NCBI GenBank assembly: GCA_964291465.2
Contig: OZ219938.1
Coordinates: 115,918 to 179,917 of the forward strand
Length of the DNA stretch: 64,000 nucleotides
Origin: JAGWBJ01 sp964291465
GTDB taxonomy: Bacteria; Chloroflexota; Dehalococcoidia; Lucifugimonadales; JAGWBF01
Direction: 5' to 3'
A program made the translations under genes and the position numbers. This document shows, one piece after another, positions 35,479-43,881 of this stretch; the first letter of the stretch is position 1; every line of letters begins with the position of its first letter. A model generated the notes under the pieces. It saw nothing but the letters and a program-made list of their open reading frames with translations. It had not been told where the DNA came from and did not search any database.

Positions 35479-37278
35479 ATGGGCATCCTCCTTCGCCTGA
35501 CGGGATACGCGCTGCGCTACAGGCGGTCGCTGGCCCTCGCCTACGTCAGCCTGATAGGCTCCACTCTCCTGTCGCTGGCCATCCCACGGTTCCTGGGCAT
35601 CGCCATCGACTCGGCCCTGGAGGGAAGCCAGACCGGCGACCTGGTGATGTGGGCGGCGCTGGTGCTGGCGGTGACTCTGGTGCGGGGCGGGTTCGGCTAC
35701 GGCCAGAGCTACTTTTCGGAGCACGTCTCCCAGGGCGTGTCCTTTGACCTGCGACACGCCTTCCTCCTGCGTCTCCAGTCCCTCAGCTTTGGCTTTCACG
35801 ACCGGGAGAGGACCGGCGACATGATGTCCCGGGCCACGGCCGACGTGGAGAGCATCCGATGGTTCGTCAGCTTCGGGCTCATCTACTCGGTGCACGTCCT
35901 GGTGCTGCTGGGCGCGGTGGCCGGGCTGCTTTTGACCACCAACTGGCAGCTCGGCCTCCTGGGCCTCAGCGCCGTGCCCCTGGCGACGGCCATCGCCGTG
36001 CGGGTCAGCCGCAGGTTCCGAGTCATGTGGACGGAGGTCCAGGCTGACACGGGCCGCATGACCACGGTGCTCCAGGAGAGCCTCTCCGGAATGCGGGTGG
36101 TCAAGACATTCGGCGCAGAGGAGCACGAGAAGGCGAAGTTCTACCAGGCCGCGGAGGTGGTGGCCGAGCGGACCTTCGCCGTCAACCGCCTCCACGCCGC
36201 CAACTCCTCCCTGCTGACCCTCCTGTTCACCCTGGTGACAGCGGGAGTGGTCTGGTACGGCGGTTGGCTCATCATCGACGGCCGGGCGGCCATGACGGCG
36301 GGGGAGCTGACCCAGTTCGTGCTCTACCTGGGCCTGCTGGTCATGCCCACCCGCATGTCCGGTTGGATCGTGAACAACTTCGCCCGGGCCATCTCGGCGG
36401 GAGAGCGCATCTTCCAGGTGCTGGACGCCCGGTCCCCGGTGGAGGAGCGGTCCGGCGCGGTGGACCTGGGGCGCGCCGCGGGAGCCGTGACCTTCGACTC
36501 GGTGGACTTCAGCTACGGCTCCGGGCACAACGGAGCCACGCCGGCGCCCGACGTGCTGCGGGGCGTGAGCCTGGAGGTGGCCGCCGGGCAGAAGGTCGCC
36601 ATCCTGGGGCCTCCCGGAGGAGGCAAGAGCTCCCTGGTCGGTCTCATCCCCCGCTTCTACGACGTCACCGGCGGCGCCGTCACCGTGGACGGCGTGGACG
36701 TGAGGGACGTTACCCTGCAGTCCCTGAGACGGAACGTCGGCATCGTCTTCCAGGACGTGTTCCTCTTCATGGCCAGCGTCAGGGACAACATCGCCTACGG
36801 CTCGGAGAACGCGTCCCTGGAGCAGGTGATGGCGGCGGCCCGGACGGCGCAGGTCCACGACTTCATCATGGGGCTTCCCCAGCAGTACGACACTTTGGTC
36901 GGCGAGCGCGGCGTGACCCTGTCGGGCGGCCAGAAGCAGCGTGTCGCCATCGCCCGGACCCTCCTCCTGGACCCGCCCGTCCTCATCCTGGACGACTCCA
37001 CCTCCAGCGTCGACTCCGAGACGGAAACGGCCATCCAGCGGGCCCTCGACCAGGTGATGGAGGGCAGGACCACGTTCATCATCGCCCACCGGGTGAGCAG
37101 CCTGAGACGGGCCGACCAGATCCTGGTGATGGACGGCGGCCGGGTCGTGGAGCGCGGCGCCCACCGGGAGCTGGTCGCCATGGAGGACGGCGCCTACAGG
37201 GAGATATACCGGCTGCAGCTGGAGGCCGAAAGCGACGCCCTGGTCGAGACGCCGGGCCGGGACGAGGACCCCGGCTAG
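35479..37278 (+). CDS. ABC exporter half-transporter, degenerate-site subunit
   Basis: 599 residues: six-helix exporter domain (residues 1-310) and nucleotide-binding domain. Walker A is GPPGGGKSS, signature LSGGQKQR, and Walker B LILDDST, where Asp replaces the catalytic Glu. That substitution marks the non-hydrolysing site of heterodimeric exporters such as TM287/288 and LmrCD. The partner gene begins 18 bases downstream and has the canonical Glu. Substrates of this family are drugs, lipids or peptides. Translation seems to start on a leaderless transcript. Confidence 0.9.
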   Translation: MGILLRLTGYALRYRRSLALAYVSLIGSTLLSLAIPRFLGIAIDSALEGSQTGDLVMWAALVLAVTLVRGGFGYGQSYFSEHVSQGVSFDLRHAFLLRLQSLSFGFHDRERTGDMMSRATADVESIRWFVSFGLIYSVHVLVLLGAVAGLLLTTNWQLGLLGLSAVPLATAIAVRVSRRFRVMWTEVQADTGRMTTVLQESLSGMRVVKTFGAEEHEKAKFYQAAEVVAERTFAVNRLHAANSSLLTLLFTLVTAGVVWYGGWLIIDGRAAMTAGELTQFVLYLGLLVMPTRMSGWIVNNFARAISAGERIFQVLDARSPVEERSGAVDLGRAAGAVTFDSVDFSYGSGHNGATPAPDVLRGVSLEVAAGQKVAILGPPGGGKSSLVGLIPRFYDVTGGAVTVDGVDVRDVTLQSLRRNVGIVFQDVFLFMASVRDNIAYGSENASLEQVMAAARTAQVHDFIMGLPQQYDTLVGERGVTLSGGQKQRVAIARTLLLDPPVLILDDSTSSVDSETETAIQRALDQVMEGRTTFIIAHRVSSLRRADQILVMDGGRVVERGAHRELVAMEDGAYREIYRLQLEAESDALVETPGRDEDPG

Positions 37279-37296
37279 GGGAGGCGGGCGGTACCG

Positions 37297-39081
37297 ATGC
37301 GCATGGGCAGACTGGCCAGGGGCTTGGTCCCCGAGGAGGAGCGGCCCAGCCGCGCCGACACCTACCGGGTCGTGGCGCGGCTCATGGGCTACGTGGCCCC
37401 CTACCGGACTCTCTCCCTCGTCAGCCTGGCCGCCATGGTCGTGTACGCCGTCTCCGAGGTGGCCATACCGTGGTTCATCAAGGACGCGGTGGACAGTGTC
37501 GTGCCGCCCCAGAGCGCCTCGGACCTAGCCACCGCCGTGGTGCTCATGGTGGTGAGCGCCGCCGTCGGCTATGCCGCCAACTACCTGCATCTCGTCACGT
37601 TGTCCAGGGTGGGCCAGAACCTGCTGACGGGGCTGAGGACCTCCACCTTTAACCACATGCAGCGGCTGTCCATCTCCTACTTCCAGCGCACCGAGGTGGG
37701 GAGCAACATGTCCAGGGTCCAGAACGACGTGCAGCAGCTCCAGGAGTTCCTCTCCATCTTCGTCCTGTCCATGGGAGACGTCGTCCGCCTGGTGGGGTTC
37801 GTCGTCGCCATGCTGCTGATGAAGTGGGACCTGGCCCTGGTGACCATGGGCGTCATCCCCGTGCTGTTCTTGATCATGGTCTTCTGGCAACGGATCTCCT
37901 GGAAGCACTTCATGGACGTGCGGCGGAACATCGCCTCCGTCAACTCGGCGCTCCAGGAGAACATATCGGGGGTCAGGGTGATCCAGAGCCTCCACCGGCA
38001 GGACGCCAACCTGCGGCAGTTCGACCGGGTCAACCGCAGGTACCTGGAGGCCAGCCTCACCTCCACCCGCCTCTCGTCGGCCCTGAACCCCTCGGTGGAG
38101 CTGCTCACGGCCGTCGCCACGGCCCTGGTCATCGTGCTAGGGGGCATGATGGTCCTTGGCGACGACCTCGCCGTGGGCACGCTGGTGGCCTTCGCCCTCT
38201 ACGTCCAGCGCCTGTTCGACCCCGTCCGAAGCCTGACCATGCACTACGGGCAGCTCCAGCGGGCGACCACCTCGGGACAGCACATCTTCGAGATCCTGGA
38301 CCTGGAGCCGGAGATCGTCGACAGGCCCGGGGCACGGGACCTGCCGCCCCTGACGGGGCGCGTATCCTTCGACCACGTCGGTTTCAGCTATGTCGAGGGA
38401 GTCCGGGTCCTGGACGACGTCAGCCTCGAGGTGGGCCCCGGCCAGAAGGTGGCGTTGGTGGGCCCCACGGGGGCGGGAAAGACGACCCTGGCGTCCCTCC
38501 TGTCCAGGCTCTACGACGTGGACACGGGCAGGGTGGCCGTGGACGGGTACGACGTGAGGGAGGTGCGACGCTCGTCGCTGAACCGGCAGATCAGCGTGGT
38601 GCCCCAGGAGCCCTTCCTGTTCTCCGGCGATATCCGGGAGAACATCCGGTACTCCAGGCCAGACGCCACCGACCGGGATGTCGAGGAGGCCGCCCGGGCA
38701 GTGGGGGCCCACGACTTCATCGCCGGCATGGAGCGCGGATACGACACCCTCGTCGAGGAGCGGGGCGTCAACCTCAGCCCTGGCCAGCGGCAGCTCATCT
38801 CCCTGGCCAGGGCCCTGGTGGGGGACCCCCGCATCGTCATCCTGGACGAGGCCACCGCCACCGTGGACAGCCAGACGGAAGCCCTGGTCCAGCGGGGCCT
38901 GGCGACGGTCCTCCGGGGCCGCACCGCCCTCATAATCGCCCACCGCCTGTCCACCGTCCAGGGAGCGGACCGAATCGTTGTGCTGGACCAGGGCCGGATC
39001 GCCGAGGAGGGCACCCATCAGGAGCTGATGGAGGCCGGGGGGCTCTACGCCCGGCTCTATGCCCTGGGCCGGGGGGCTTAG
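37297..39081 (+). CDS. ABC exporter half-transporter, catalytic subunit
   Basis: 594 residues with the same exporter fold. Walker A GPTGAGKTT and Walker B VILDEAT are canonical, with the catalytic Glu. The signature reads LSPGQ rather than LSGGQ. In a heterodimer this altered signature pairs with the partner's degenerate Walker B, so both defects fall in the same ATP site, as in characterised heterodimers. It lies 18 bases after the first subunit, in one operon. Confidence 0.91.
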   Translation: MRMGRLARGLVPEEERPSRADTYRVVARLMGYVAPYRTLSLVSLAAMVVYAVSEVAIPWFIKDAVDSVVPPQSASDLATAVVLMVVSAAVGYAANYLHLVTLSRVGQNLLTGLRTSTFNHMQRLSISYFQRTEVGSNMSRVQNDVQQLQEFLSIFVLSMGDVVRLVGFVVAMLLMKWDLALVTMGVIPVLFLIMVFWQRISWKHFMDVRRNIASVNSALQENISGVRVIQSLHRQDANLRQFDRVNRRYLEASLTSTRLSSALNPSVELLTAVATALVIVLGGMMVLGDDLAVGTLVAFALYVQRLFDPVRSLTMHYGQLQRATTSGQHIFEILDLEPEIVDRPGARDLPPLTGRVSFDHVGFSYVEGVRVLDDVSLEVGPGQKVALVGPTGAGKTTLASLLSRLYDVDTGRVAVDGYDVREVRRSSLNRQISVVPQEPFLFSGDIRENIRYSRPDATDRDVEEAARAVGAHDFIAGMERGYDTLVEERGVNLSPGQRQLISLARALVGDPRIVILDEATATVDSQTEALVQRGLATVLRGRTALIIAHRLSTVQGADRIVVLDQGRIAEEGTHQELMEAGGLYARLYALGRGA

Positions 39082-39107
39082 CCTGCGTTTCAGGCCCGCC
39101 CGTCCCT

Positions 39108-39136
39108 TTGACATCCCAGGAGCCGGTTGCTATAGT
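39108..39136 (+). promoter_or_regulatory. Strong promoter of the split ThDP decarboxylase
   Basis: TTGACA (39108-39113), 17 bases, TATAGT (39131-39136). The leader of about 38 bases carries AAAGGA before the ATG at 39181. Confidence 0.7.
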
Positions 39137-39180
39137 GTTGCGCGTCGATTCCACCGGGCCCCAGCCGAAAGGACCCAGCC

Positions 39181-39687
39181 ATGAATTGGGCGGAGATACT
39201 CCTCCAGTGCCTCAAGGAGACCGATACCTCCCTGATCAGCTACGTGCCCGACATCAGCATCGACCAGGCCACCAGCAGGATGGAGAACGACCCCTTCTTC
39301 CACGTGGTCTCCGCGAGCAGGGAGGAGGAGGCGGTGGGGGTCGCCGTGGGCGCCTACGCGGTGGGACGCAATGCCGCCGTCTTCATGCAGTCCAGCGGCT
39401 TCGGCAACACCCTTAACGCCATCGGGAGCCTGTGCATTCCCACCCGCACGCCGATACCCCTCTTCATCAACCTCAGGGGGGAGCTGGGCGAGTTCAACAT
39501 CGCCCAGGTGGCCATGGGCCGCGGCACCAGGCCCATACTGGAGGTCCTGGGGCTGCCCCACTACACCCTGACCCAGGTGGAGGGCATGGACCGGGTCGTC
39601 AAGGGCGCCATCAAGCTGTGCCACTCCAGCAGGCAGCCCGTCGCCATCTGCATGAACTCGCTCCTGCATGGGGGCAAGCTTGCATAG
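39181..39687 (+). CDS. ThDP-dependent decarboxylase, alpha (N-terminal) subunit, sulfopyruvate decarboxylase-like
   Basis: 168 residues covering the pyrimidine-binding half of a ThDP enzyme. The essential Glu is in SASREEEAVGVAVGAYAVG, followed by FMQSSGFGNTLNAI and PTRTPIPLFINLRG. Split enzymes of this size include ComD of sulfopyruvate decarboxylase and phosphonopyruvate decarboxylase-type proteins. The gene overlaps the beta subunit by 20 bases. Which 2-oxo acid is used is not evident. Confidence 0.82.
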   Translation: MNWAEILLQCLKETDTSLISYVPDISIDQATSRMENDPFFHVVSASREEEAVGVAVGAYAVGRNAAVFMQSSGFGNTLNAIGSLCIPTRTPIPLFINLRGELGEFNIAQVAMGRGTRPILEVLGLPHYTLTQVEGMDRVVKGAIKLCHSSRQPVAICMNSLLHGGKLA

Positions 39688-40255
39688 ATTCGACGGCACC
39701 AAGGTCGTACTCAGGCACATCGGCGACGGCGTCATCGTGAGCAACCTGGGCCCCACCACCGACGAGCTGTGGCATGCGGGCCACCGCAGCCGCAACTTCT
39801 ACACCTACGGCGCCATGGGCCTCTGCTCCTCCATCGCCCTGGGTATGGCCCTCTCCACCCGGGAGAAGGTCGTCTCCCTGGACGGCGACGGCTCCCTGCT
39901 GATGAACCTGGGGACGATTGCGACCATAGGCCGGGAGAAGCCCCGGAACCTGGTCGTCGTAGTGTGGGACAACGAGGAGTGGGGCCAGACCGGCCACCAG
40001 CCCAGTCACACGGCCACGGGCACCGACCTGGAGCAGGTGGCGAAGGCCTGCGGCATACCGAAGACGGCTACCGTTTCCAACGAAGAGGACCTCGACGAGA
40101 TGGTGCGCTCCGCCATGACCTCCGACGGCCCCTGGTTCATCGTGGCCAAGATCCAGGAGGCCGGCTACATGGCGGTGGCGCCCATCGAGCCCGAGGTGAC
40201 CCTCCACCGCATCAGGGAGTCCTTCCTGGGCCCCGCCCAGGCCGCCGGCCACTAG
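39668..40255 (+). CDS. ThDP-dependent decarboxylase, beta (C-terminal) subunit
   Basis: 195 residues. The ThDP diphosphate and Mg motif is GDGSLLMNLGTIATIG ending in VVVWDN, and TYGAMGLCSSIALGMAL aligns with the cofactor loop of ComE-like subunits. It is translated from a frame overlapping the alpha subunit, implying coupled synthesis of a 1:1 complex. The beta subunit holds the diphosphate, the alpha subunit the pyrimidine, so neither works alone. Confidence 0.85.
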   Translation: MGASLHRFDGTKVVLRHIGDGVIVSNLGPTTDELWHAGHRSRNFYTYGAMGLCSSIALGMALSTREKVVSLDGDGSLLMNLGTIATIGREKPRNLVVVVWDNEEWGQTGHQPSHTATGTDLEQVAKACGIPKTATVSNEEDLDEMVRSAMTSDGPWFIVAKIQEAGYMAVAPIEPEVTLHRIRESFLGPAQAAGH

Positions 40256-40390
40256 CCTCGGCGTCCGGACAGTCCACGTCCCGCCGTGGAGCGGTCAATG
40301 CCACCGTACCCGTCCCGCGGGAGAGCCTACGACGTTGCCCTGTTTGCCCGTGTACGCAGCCCCCTCTTGGTGGCCATTTCCGGCAGCACA

Positions 40391-40420
40391 TTGACGTTCT
40401 TTCTGTGTTCGCACTATTCT
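40391..40420 (+). promoter_or_regulatory. Promoter of the toxin-antitoxin pair
   Basis: TTGACG (40391-40396), 18 bases, TATTCT (40415-40420), 35 bases before the antitoxin ATG. Confidence 0.5.
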
Positions 40421-40454
40421 GGTACGAGTATGCCTAATTGGGGGATGGCAAGCG

Positions 40455-40757
40455 ATGGAAGCCAAAAAGAAGAGACTGACGCTGGACCTAGACCCCGCCT
40501 TTCAACGTCGGTTGAAGGTCATCGCCGCGCTCAAGGGCGTCAGCATGCGCCGTTACTGCCAGACCGCCATCGACCGAGAGCTGACAAGGGACGAGGCCAA
40601 CGGGCTCTCGGGGCAGCGCTTTGACCGACGGTCCTTCGAGAGAGTCGTAGCCCGCCGGGAGGAGCTCTTTGGCGGCAGCCCGCTGCCTGGAGACTCGGTT
40701 GACTTGATTCGGGAAGCCCGTGAGATCAGGGATGCCGAAATCGAGAAATGGGCATGA
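40455..40757 (+). CDS. Ribbon-helix-helix antitoxin (VapB/CopG-like)
   Basis: 100 residues. The N terminus KKRLTLDLDPAFQRRLKVIAALKGVSMRRYCQTAIDREL fits a ribbon-helix-helix DNA-binding fold: beta strand, two helices. A charged C-terminal tail would wrap the toxin. Its stop overlaps the start of the PIN-domain toxin (ATGA), the standard vapBC arrangement. It likely represses its own promoter. Confidence 0.8.
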   Translation: MEAKKKRLTLDLDPAFQRRLKVIAALKGVSMRRYCQTAIDRELTRDEANGLSGQRFDRRSFERVVARREELFGGSPLPGDSVDLIREAREIRDAEIEKWA

Positions 40758-41196
40758 GCGAGTTTGTCGTCGTTGACGCAAGCGTGGCCTTCAAGTGGCT
40801 GGTCGAAGAGGAGAACTCAGACAAGGCTACCGAGCTGACCCGGCTCTGGGATGATGAGGGCGTCCAACTGGCGGCGCCCTCGCTAATGCCCTTCGAGGTG
40901 GCCAACGCTCTCCACCGGAGAGTATTGGGGGCGAGTTGTCAGTGGAGGTCGCCGGTGGTCTCATGCAGGACCTGATGTCCTTGGGACTTACGTTGCACGA
41001 CACGCCGAACCTTCACGTCAGGGCACTGGAGTTGGCAAGCCAGCTCAGCCAGAGCGCGACCTACGACGCCCAATACCTGGCGCTGGCCGAGAGCCTGGGG
41101 TGCGAGTTATGGACCGCCGACGAGAGGTTCTACCGGGCCGCAAGCTCAGGCGTTGACAACTTGCGCTGGATAGGGGAGTTCAGTGCGCTAGAGTAG
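40754..41196 (+). pseudogene. VapC-type PIN-domain toxin, frameshifted
   Basis: Two overlapping frames form one PIN domain. The first gives VVVDASVAFKWLVEEE (Asp of the active site) and PFEVANALHRRV (Glu); the second gives TYDAQYLALAESLGCELWTADERFY with the remaining acidic residues. The switch lies in the G5 run at 40927-40931; one extra G would read VLGGELSVEV and join the frames. The complete set of active residues suggests recent loss or a sequencing error. VapC toxins are endoribonucleases cutting tRNA or rRNA. Confidence 0.8.
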
Positions 41197-41353
41197 CGTT
41201 TCCAGCCGCTTGTGCGCAAACGTGAGGCTACAGATGCTCGGTTCTGGGGTGAAAGCCTGATGGGCCTGGTAGATCTCGTCTGGACCGCGACCGCGTCCTT
41301 ATGCCCAGGCCTCCCGGCAGAAAGCTGGCAGTAGAGCTCACACCCCGCCGTTG

Positions 41354-41382
41354 TTGACACCCTTCATGGCGGCGCATATACT
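41354..41382 (+). promoter_or_regulatory. Promoter of the hydantoinase operon
   Basis: TTGACA (41354-41359), 17 bases, TATACT (41377-41382). It implies a leader of about 112 bases holding the 12-bp repeats at 41444-41491. The 304-base gap before the hydantoinase has no other gene. Confidence 0.65.
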
Positions 41383-41443
41383 CGGGCTCAGGCGGCCAGG
41401 CACGGTCGTACACGTAGACTGGTCCCCCTGAGCCTCGACCCTC

Positions 41444-41491
41444 GCGACGGCCCTAGCGACTGCCCTGGCGACTGCCCCGGCGACTGAAGGA
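41444..41491. repeat. Four 12-bp tandem units in the hydantoinase leader
   Basis: Units GCGACGGCCCTA, GCGACTGCCCTG, GCGACTGCCCCG and GCGACTGAAGGA. The last unit merges into the ribosome site GAAGGAGGG, so copy number would alter the leader but not the start region. Confidence 0.8.
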
Positions 41492-41500
41492 GGGAACGTC

Positions 41501-42877
41501 ATGAGCATCCTCATCAAGAACGGACGCATCATCACGGCGGTGGACGACTACGTGGCCGACATCCTGGTGGACGGAGACGTGATCCGCACCATCGGGACCA
41601 ACCTGACGGCCGACGCGGACACGACCATAGACGCCTCGGGCAAGTACGTGATCCCCGGGGGCATCGACCCCCACACCCACCTGGACTTCCCCTTCGGCGG
41701 CACAGTCAGCTCCGACGACTTCCGAACCGGGACCATCGCCGCCGCCGCCGGGGGCACCACCAGCATCGTCGACTTCGCGGTGCAGCAGCGGGGCCACGCC
41801 CTGTCCGAGTCCCTGGACATATGGCACGCCAAGGCCGAGGGCAAGGCCGCCATCGACTACGGCTTCCACATGATCATCCTCGACCTGCCCGACAGCCGCA
41901 TCCCCGAGATGGACGACATGGTCCGCCAGGGCGTGACCAGCTTCAAGATGTTCATGGCCTACCCCGGCGCCGTGATGGTGGACGACACCACCATCTTCAA
42001 GGCCCTGACCCGTGCCTCGGACAACGGCGCATTCGTGTGCCTCCACGCCGAGCACGGCCTGATGATCGACGTGCTGGTCAAGCAGGCGCTGGCCGAGGGC
42101 AACACGGCGCCCAAGTACCACGCCATCACCCGCCCGCCCGAGGCCGAGGCCGAGGCCACCCACCGGGCCATACGCATGGCCGAGGTGGCCCGCGCCCCCG
42201 TCTACTTCGTCCACCTGAGCTGCTCCGAGGCGCTCCAGGAGGTCCAAGCTGCCCGGGCCAGCCAGAAGTACGTGTACGCCGAGACGTGCCCCCACTACCT
42301 GGCCCTGGACAACAGCCGCTACGACCAGGAGGGGTTCGAGGGAGCCAAGTACGTCCTCACCCCGCCCCTCAGGGAGCAGTGGCACCAGGACGAGCTGTGG
42401 AAGGGGTTGCGGGCCGACGACCTTCAGCTCGTCTCCACCGACCACTGCGCCTTCCGGTTCGCCGACCAGAAGGCCGCGGGCAGAAACGACTTCTCCAAGA
42501 TACCCAACGGCGGCCCGGGAATCGAACACCGGCTGGCCGTGCTGTACACCCTTGGGGTGTGCACGGGCCGGATCAGCATGAACCGCCTGGTAGAGATCTT
42601 CTCCACCACCGCAGCCAAGCTGTTCGGCCTGTTCCCGCGCAAGGGCACCATCGCCGTGGGCAGCGACGCCGACATAGTGGTCATCGACCCCGACAAGGAG
42701 ACCACCATAAGCGTCAAGACCCACCACATGAACATCGACTATAATATGTACGAAGGCATGACCATGAAGGGGATGCCAGACGTGGTGCTCTCCCACGGAA
42801 ACCTGGTCATCCAGGACGGGCAGTACGTGGGCAGCCCCGGCGAGGGCCGCTTCCTGAAGCGGGGCACCCACAAGTAG
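41501..42877 (+). CDS. Dihydropyrimidinase / D-hydantoinase
   Basis: 458 residues with all metal ligands of the cyclic amidohydrolases: His58 and His60 (DPHTH), carboxylated Lys149 (TSFKMFMAYPG), His182/185 (LHAEHG), His238 (FVHLS) and Asp314 (STDHCAF). It opens dihydropyrimidine or hydantoin rings to N-carbamoyl amino acids. The next gene encodes a matching amidase, so the pair can take dihydrouracil to beta-alanine; a dihydropyrimidine dehydrogenase is not in the window. GAAGGAGGG precedes the ATG. Confidence 0.9.
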   Translation: MSILIKNGRIITAVDDYVADILVDGDVIRTIGTNLTADADTTIDASGKYVIPGGIDPHTHLDFPFGGTVSSDDFRTGTIAAAAGGTTSIVDFAVQQRGHALSESLDIWHAKAEGKAAIDYGFHMIILDLPDSRIPEMDDMVRQGVTSFKMFMAYPGAVMVDDTTIFKALTRASDNGAFVCLHAEHGLMIDVLVKQALAEGNTAPKYHAITRPPEAEAEATHRAIRMAEVARAPVYFVHLSCSEALQEVQAARASQKYVYAETCPHYLALDNSRYDQEGFEGAKYVLTPPLREQWHQDELWKGLRADDLQLVSTDHCAFRFADQKAAGRNDFSKIPNGGPGIEHRLAVLYTLGVCTGRISMNRLVEIFSTTAAKLFGLFPRKGTIAVGSDADIVVIDPDKETTISVKTHHMNIDYNMYEGMTMKGMPDVVLSHGNLVIQDGQYVGSPGEGRFLKRGTHK

Positions 42878-42950
42878 GGTCCACGAAATAGGGAAGGGAA
42901 GCCGACCAGCTCCGGAGCTCCGGAGCGCCGCCGCTCGACGACGCGGCATC

Positions 42951-42978
42951 ATGCCCCCGCCACACGGCGGGGGTAATG
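42951..42978. repeat. Hairpin between hydantoinase and amidase genes
   Basis: GCCCCCGCC and GGCGGGGGT flank a short ACAC loop just before the amidase ribosome site. Without a U tract it is more likely an RNA-stability or pausing element than a terminator. Confidence 0.5.
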
Positions 42979-42992
42979 GCGAGAGAGGGAGA

Positions 42993-43862
42993 ATGCCCAG
43001 AGTTGTCCGGGGAGGCCTCATCCAGGCCGCCGCAGGCGAGGACGCCGGCCAACCGCCGGAGCGCCTGCGGAAGATGATGCTGGACAAGCACGTGGCCCTG
43101 ATCGAGGAGGCCGCGGGCATGGGAGTGCAGGTCCTGTGCCTGCAGGAGCTGTTCACCGGCCCCTACTTCCCCGCCGAGCAGGACGCCCGGTGGTACGGCA
43201 CGGCGGAGAGCGTCCCCGACGGCCCGACGGTGCGCGCCATGCAGGACCTGGCCCGGGCCCACGGGATAGTCATGGTCGTGCCCGTCTACGAGGAGGAGAT
43301 GCCGGGAGTCTACTACAACACCGCCGCCGTCCTGGACTCCGACGGCACGTACCTGGGCAAGTACCGCAAGACCCACATCCCCCACCTGGCGCCCGGCTTC
43401 TGGGAGAAGTTCTACTTCCGCCCGGGCAACCTGGGGTACCCCGTCTTCCATACCAAGGTCGCGGACATCGGGGTGTACATCTGCTACGACCGCCACTTTC
43501 CCGAGGGCGCCAGGGCGCTGGGGCTCAACGGCGCCGAGATCGTCTTCAACCCCTCCGCCACCGTTGCCGGCCTCTCGGAATACCTGTGGGAGCTGGAGCA
43601 GCCGGCCCATGCCGTGGCCTCGGGCTACTTCGTGGGCGCCGTCAACCGCGTGGGCCGGGAGGCCCCCTGGAACATCGGCGAGTTCTACGGCAGCAGCTAC
43701 TTCTGCAACCCCAGGGGGCAGATCATCGCCCAGGCCTCCAGGGACAGGGACCAGGTGCTCGTGGCCGACATGGACCTGGACGAGATCCGGGAGGTCCGGT
43801 CCACGTGGCAGTTCTTTCGCGACCGGCGTCCCGAGACCTACGGGGGCCTGGTGGCGCCGTGA
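42993..43862 (+). CDS. Carbon-nitrogen hydrolase, beta-ureidopropionase/N-carbamoyl amidase-like
   Basis: 289 residues from ATG 42993 (the frame opens earlier at 42951 without a ribosome site). The nitrilase triad is Glu52 (CLQELF), Lys126 (KYRKTHIPH) and Cys164 (VYICYDRHFPEG). The last motif and the WNIGEFYGSSYF segment resemble beta-ureidopropionases and N-carbamoylputrescine amidases. Position directly after a hydantoinase supports hydrolysis of N-carbamoyl amino acids releasing CO2 and ammonia. Confidence 0.88.
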   Translation: MPRVVRGGLIQAAAGEDAGQPPERLRKMMLDKHVALIEEAAGMGVQVLCLQELFTGPYFPAEQDARWYGTAESVPDGPTVRAMQDLARAHGIVMVVPVYEEEMPGVYYNTAAVLDSDGTYLGKYRKTHIPHLAPGFWEKFYFRPGNLGYPVFHTKVADIGVYICYDRHFPEGARALGLNGAEIVFNPSATVAGLSEYLWELEQPAHAVASGYFVGAVNRVGREAPWNIGEFYGSSYFCNPRGQIIAQASRDRDQVLVADMDLDEIREVRSTWQFFRDRRPETYGGLVAP

Positions 43863-43881
43863 ACGAGGAGTCTACGCGACG

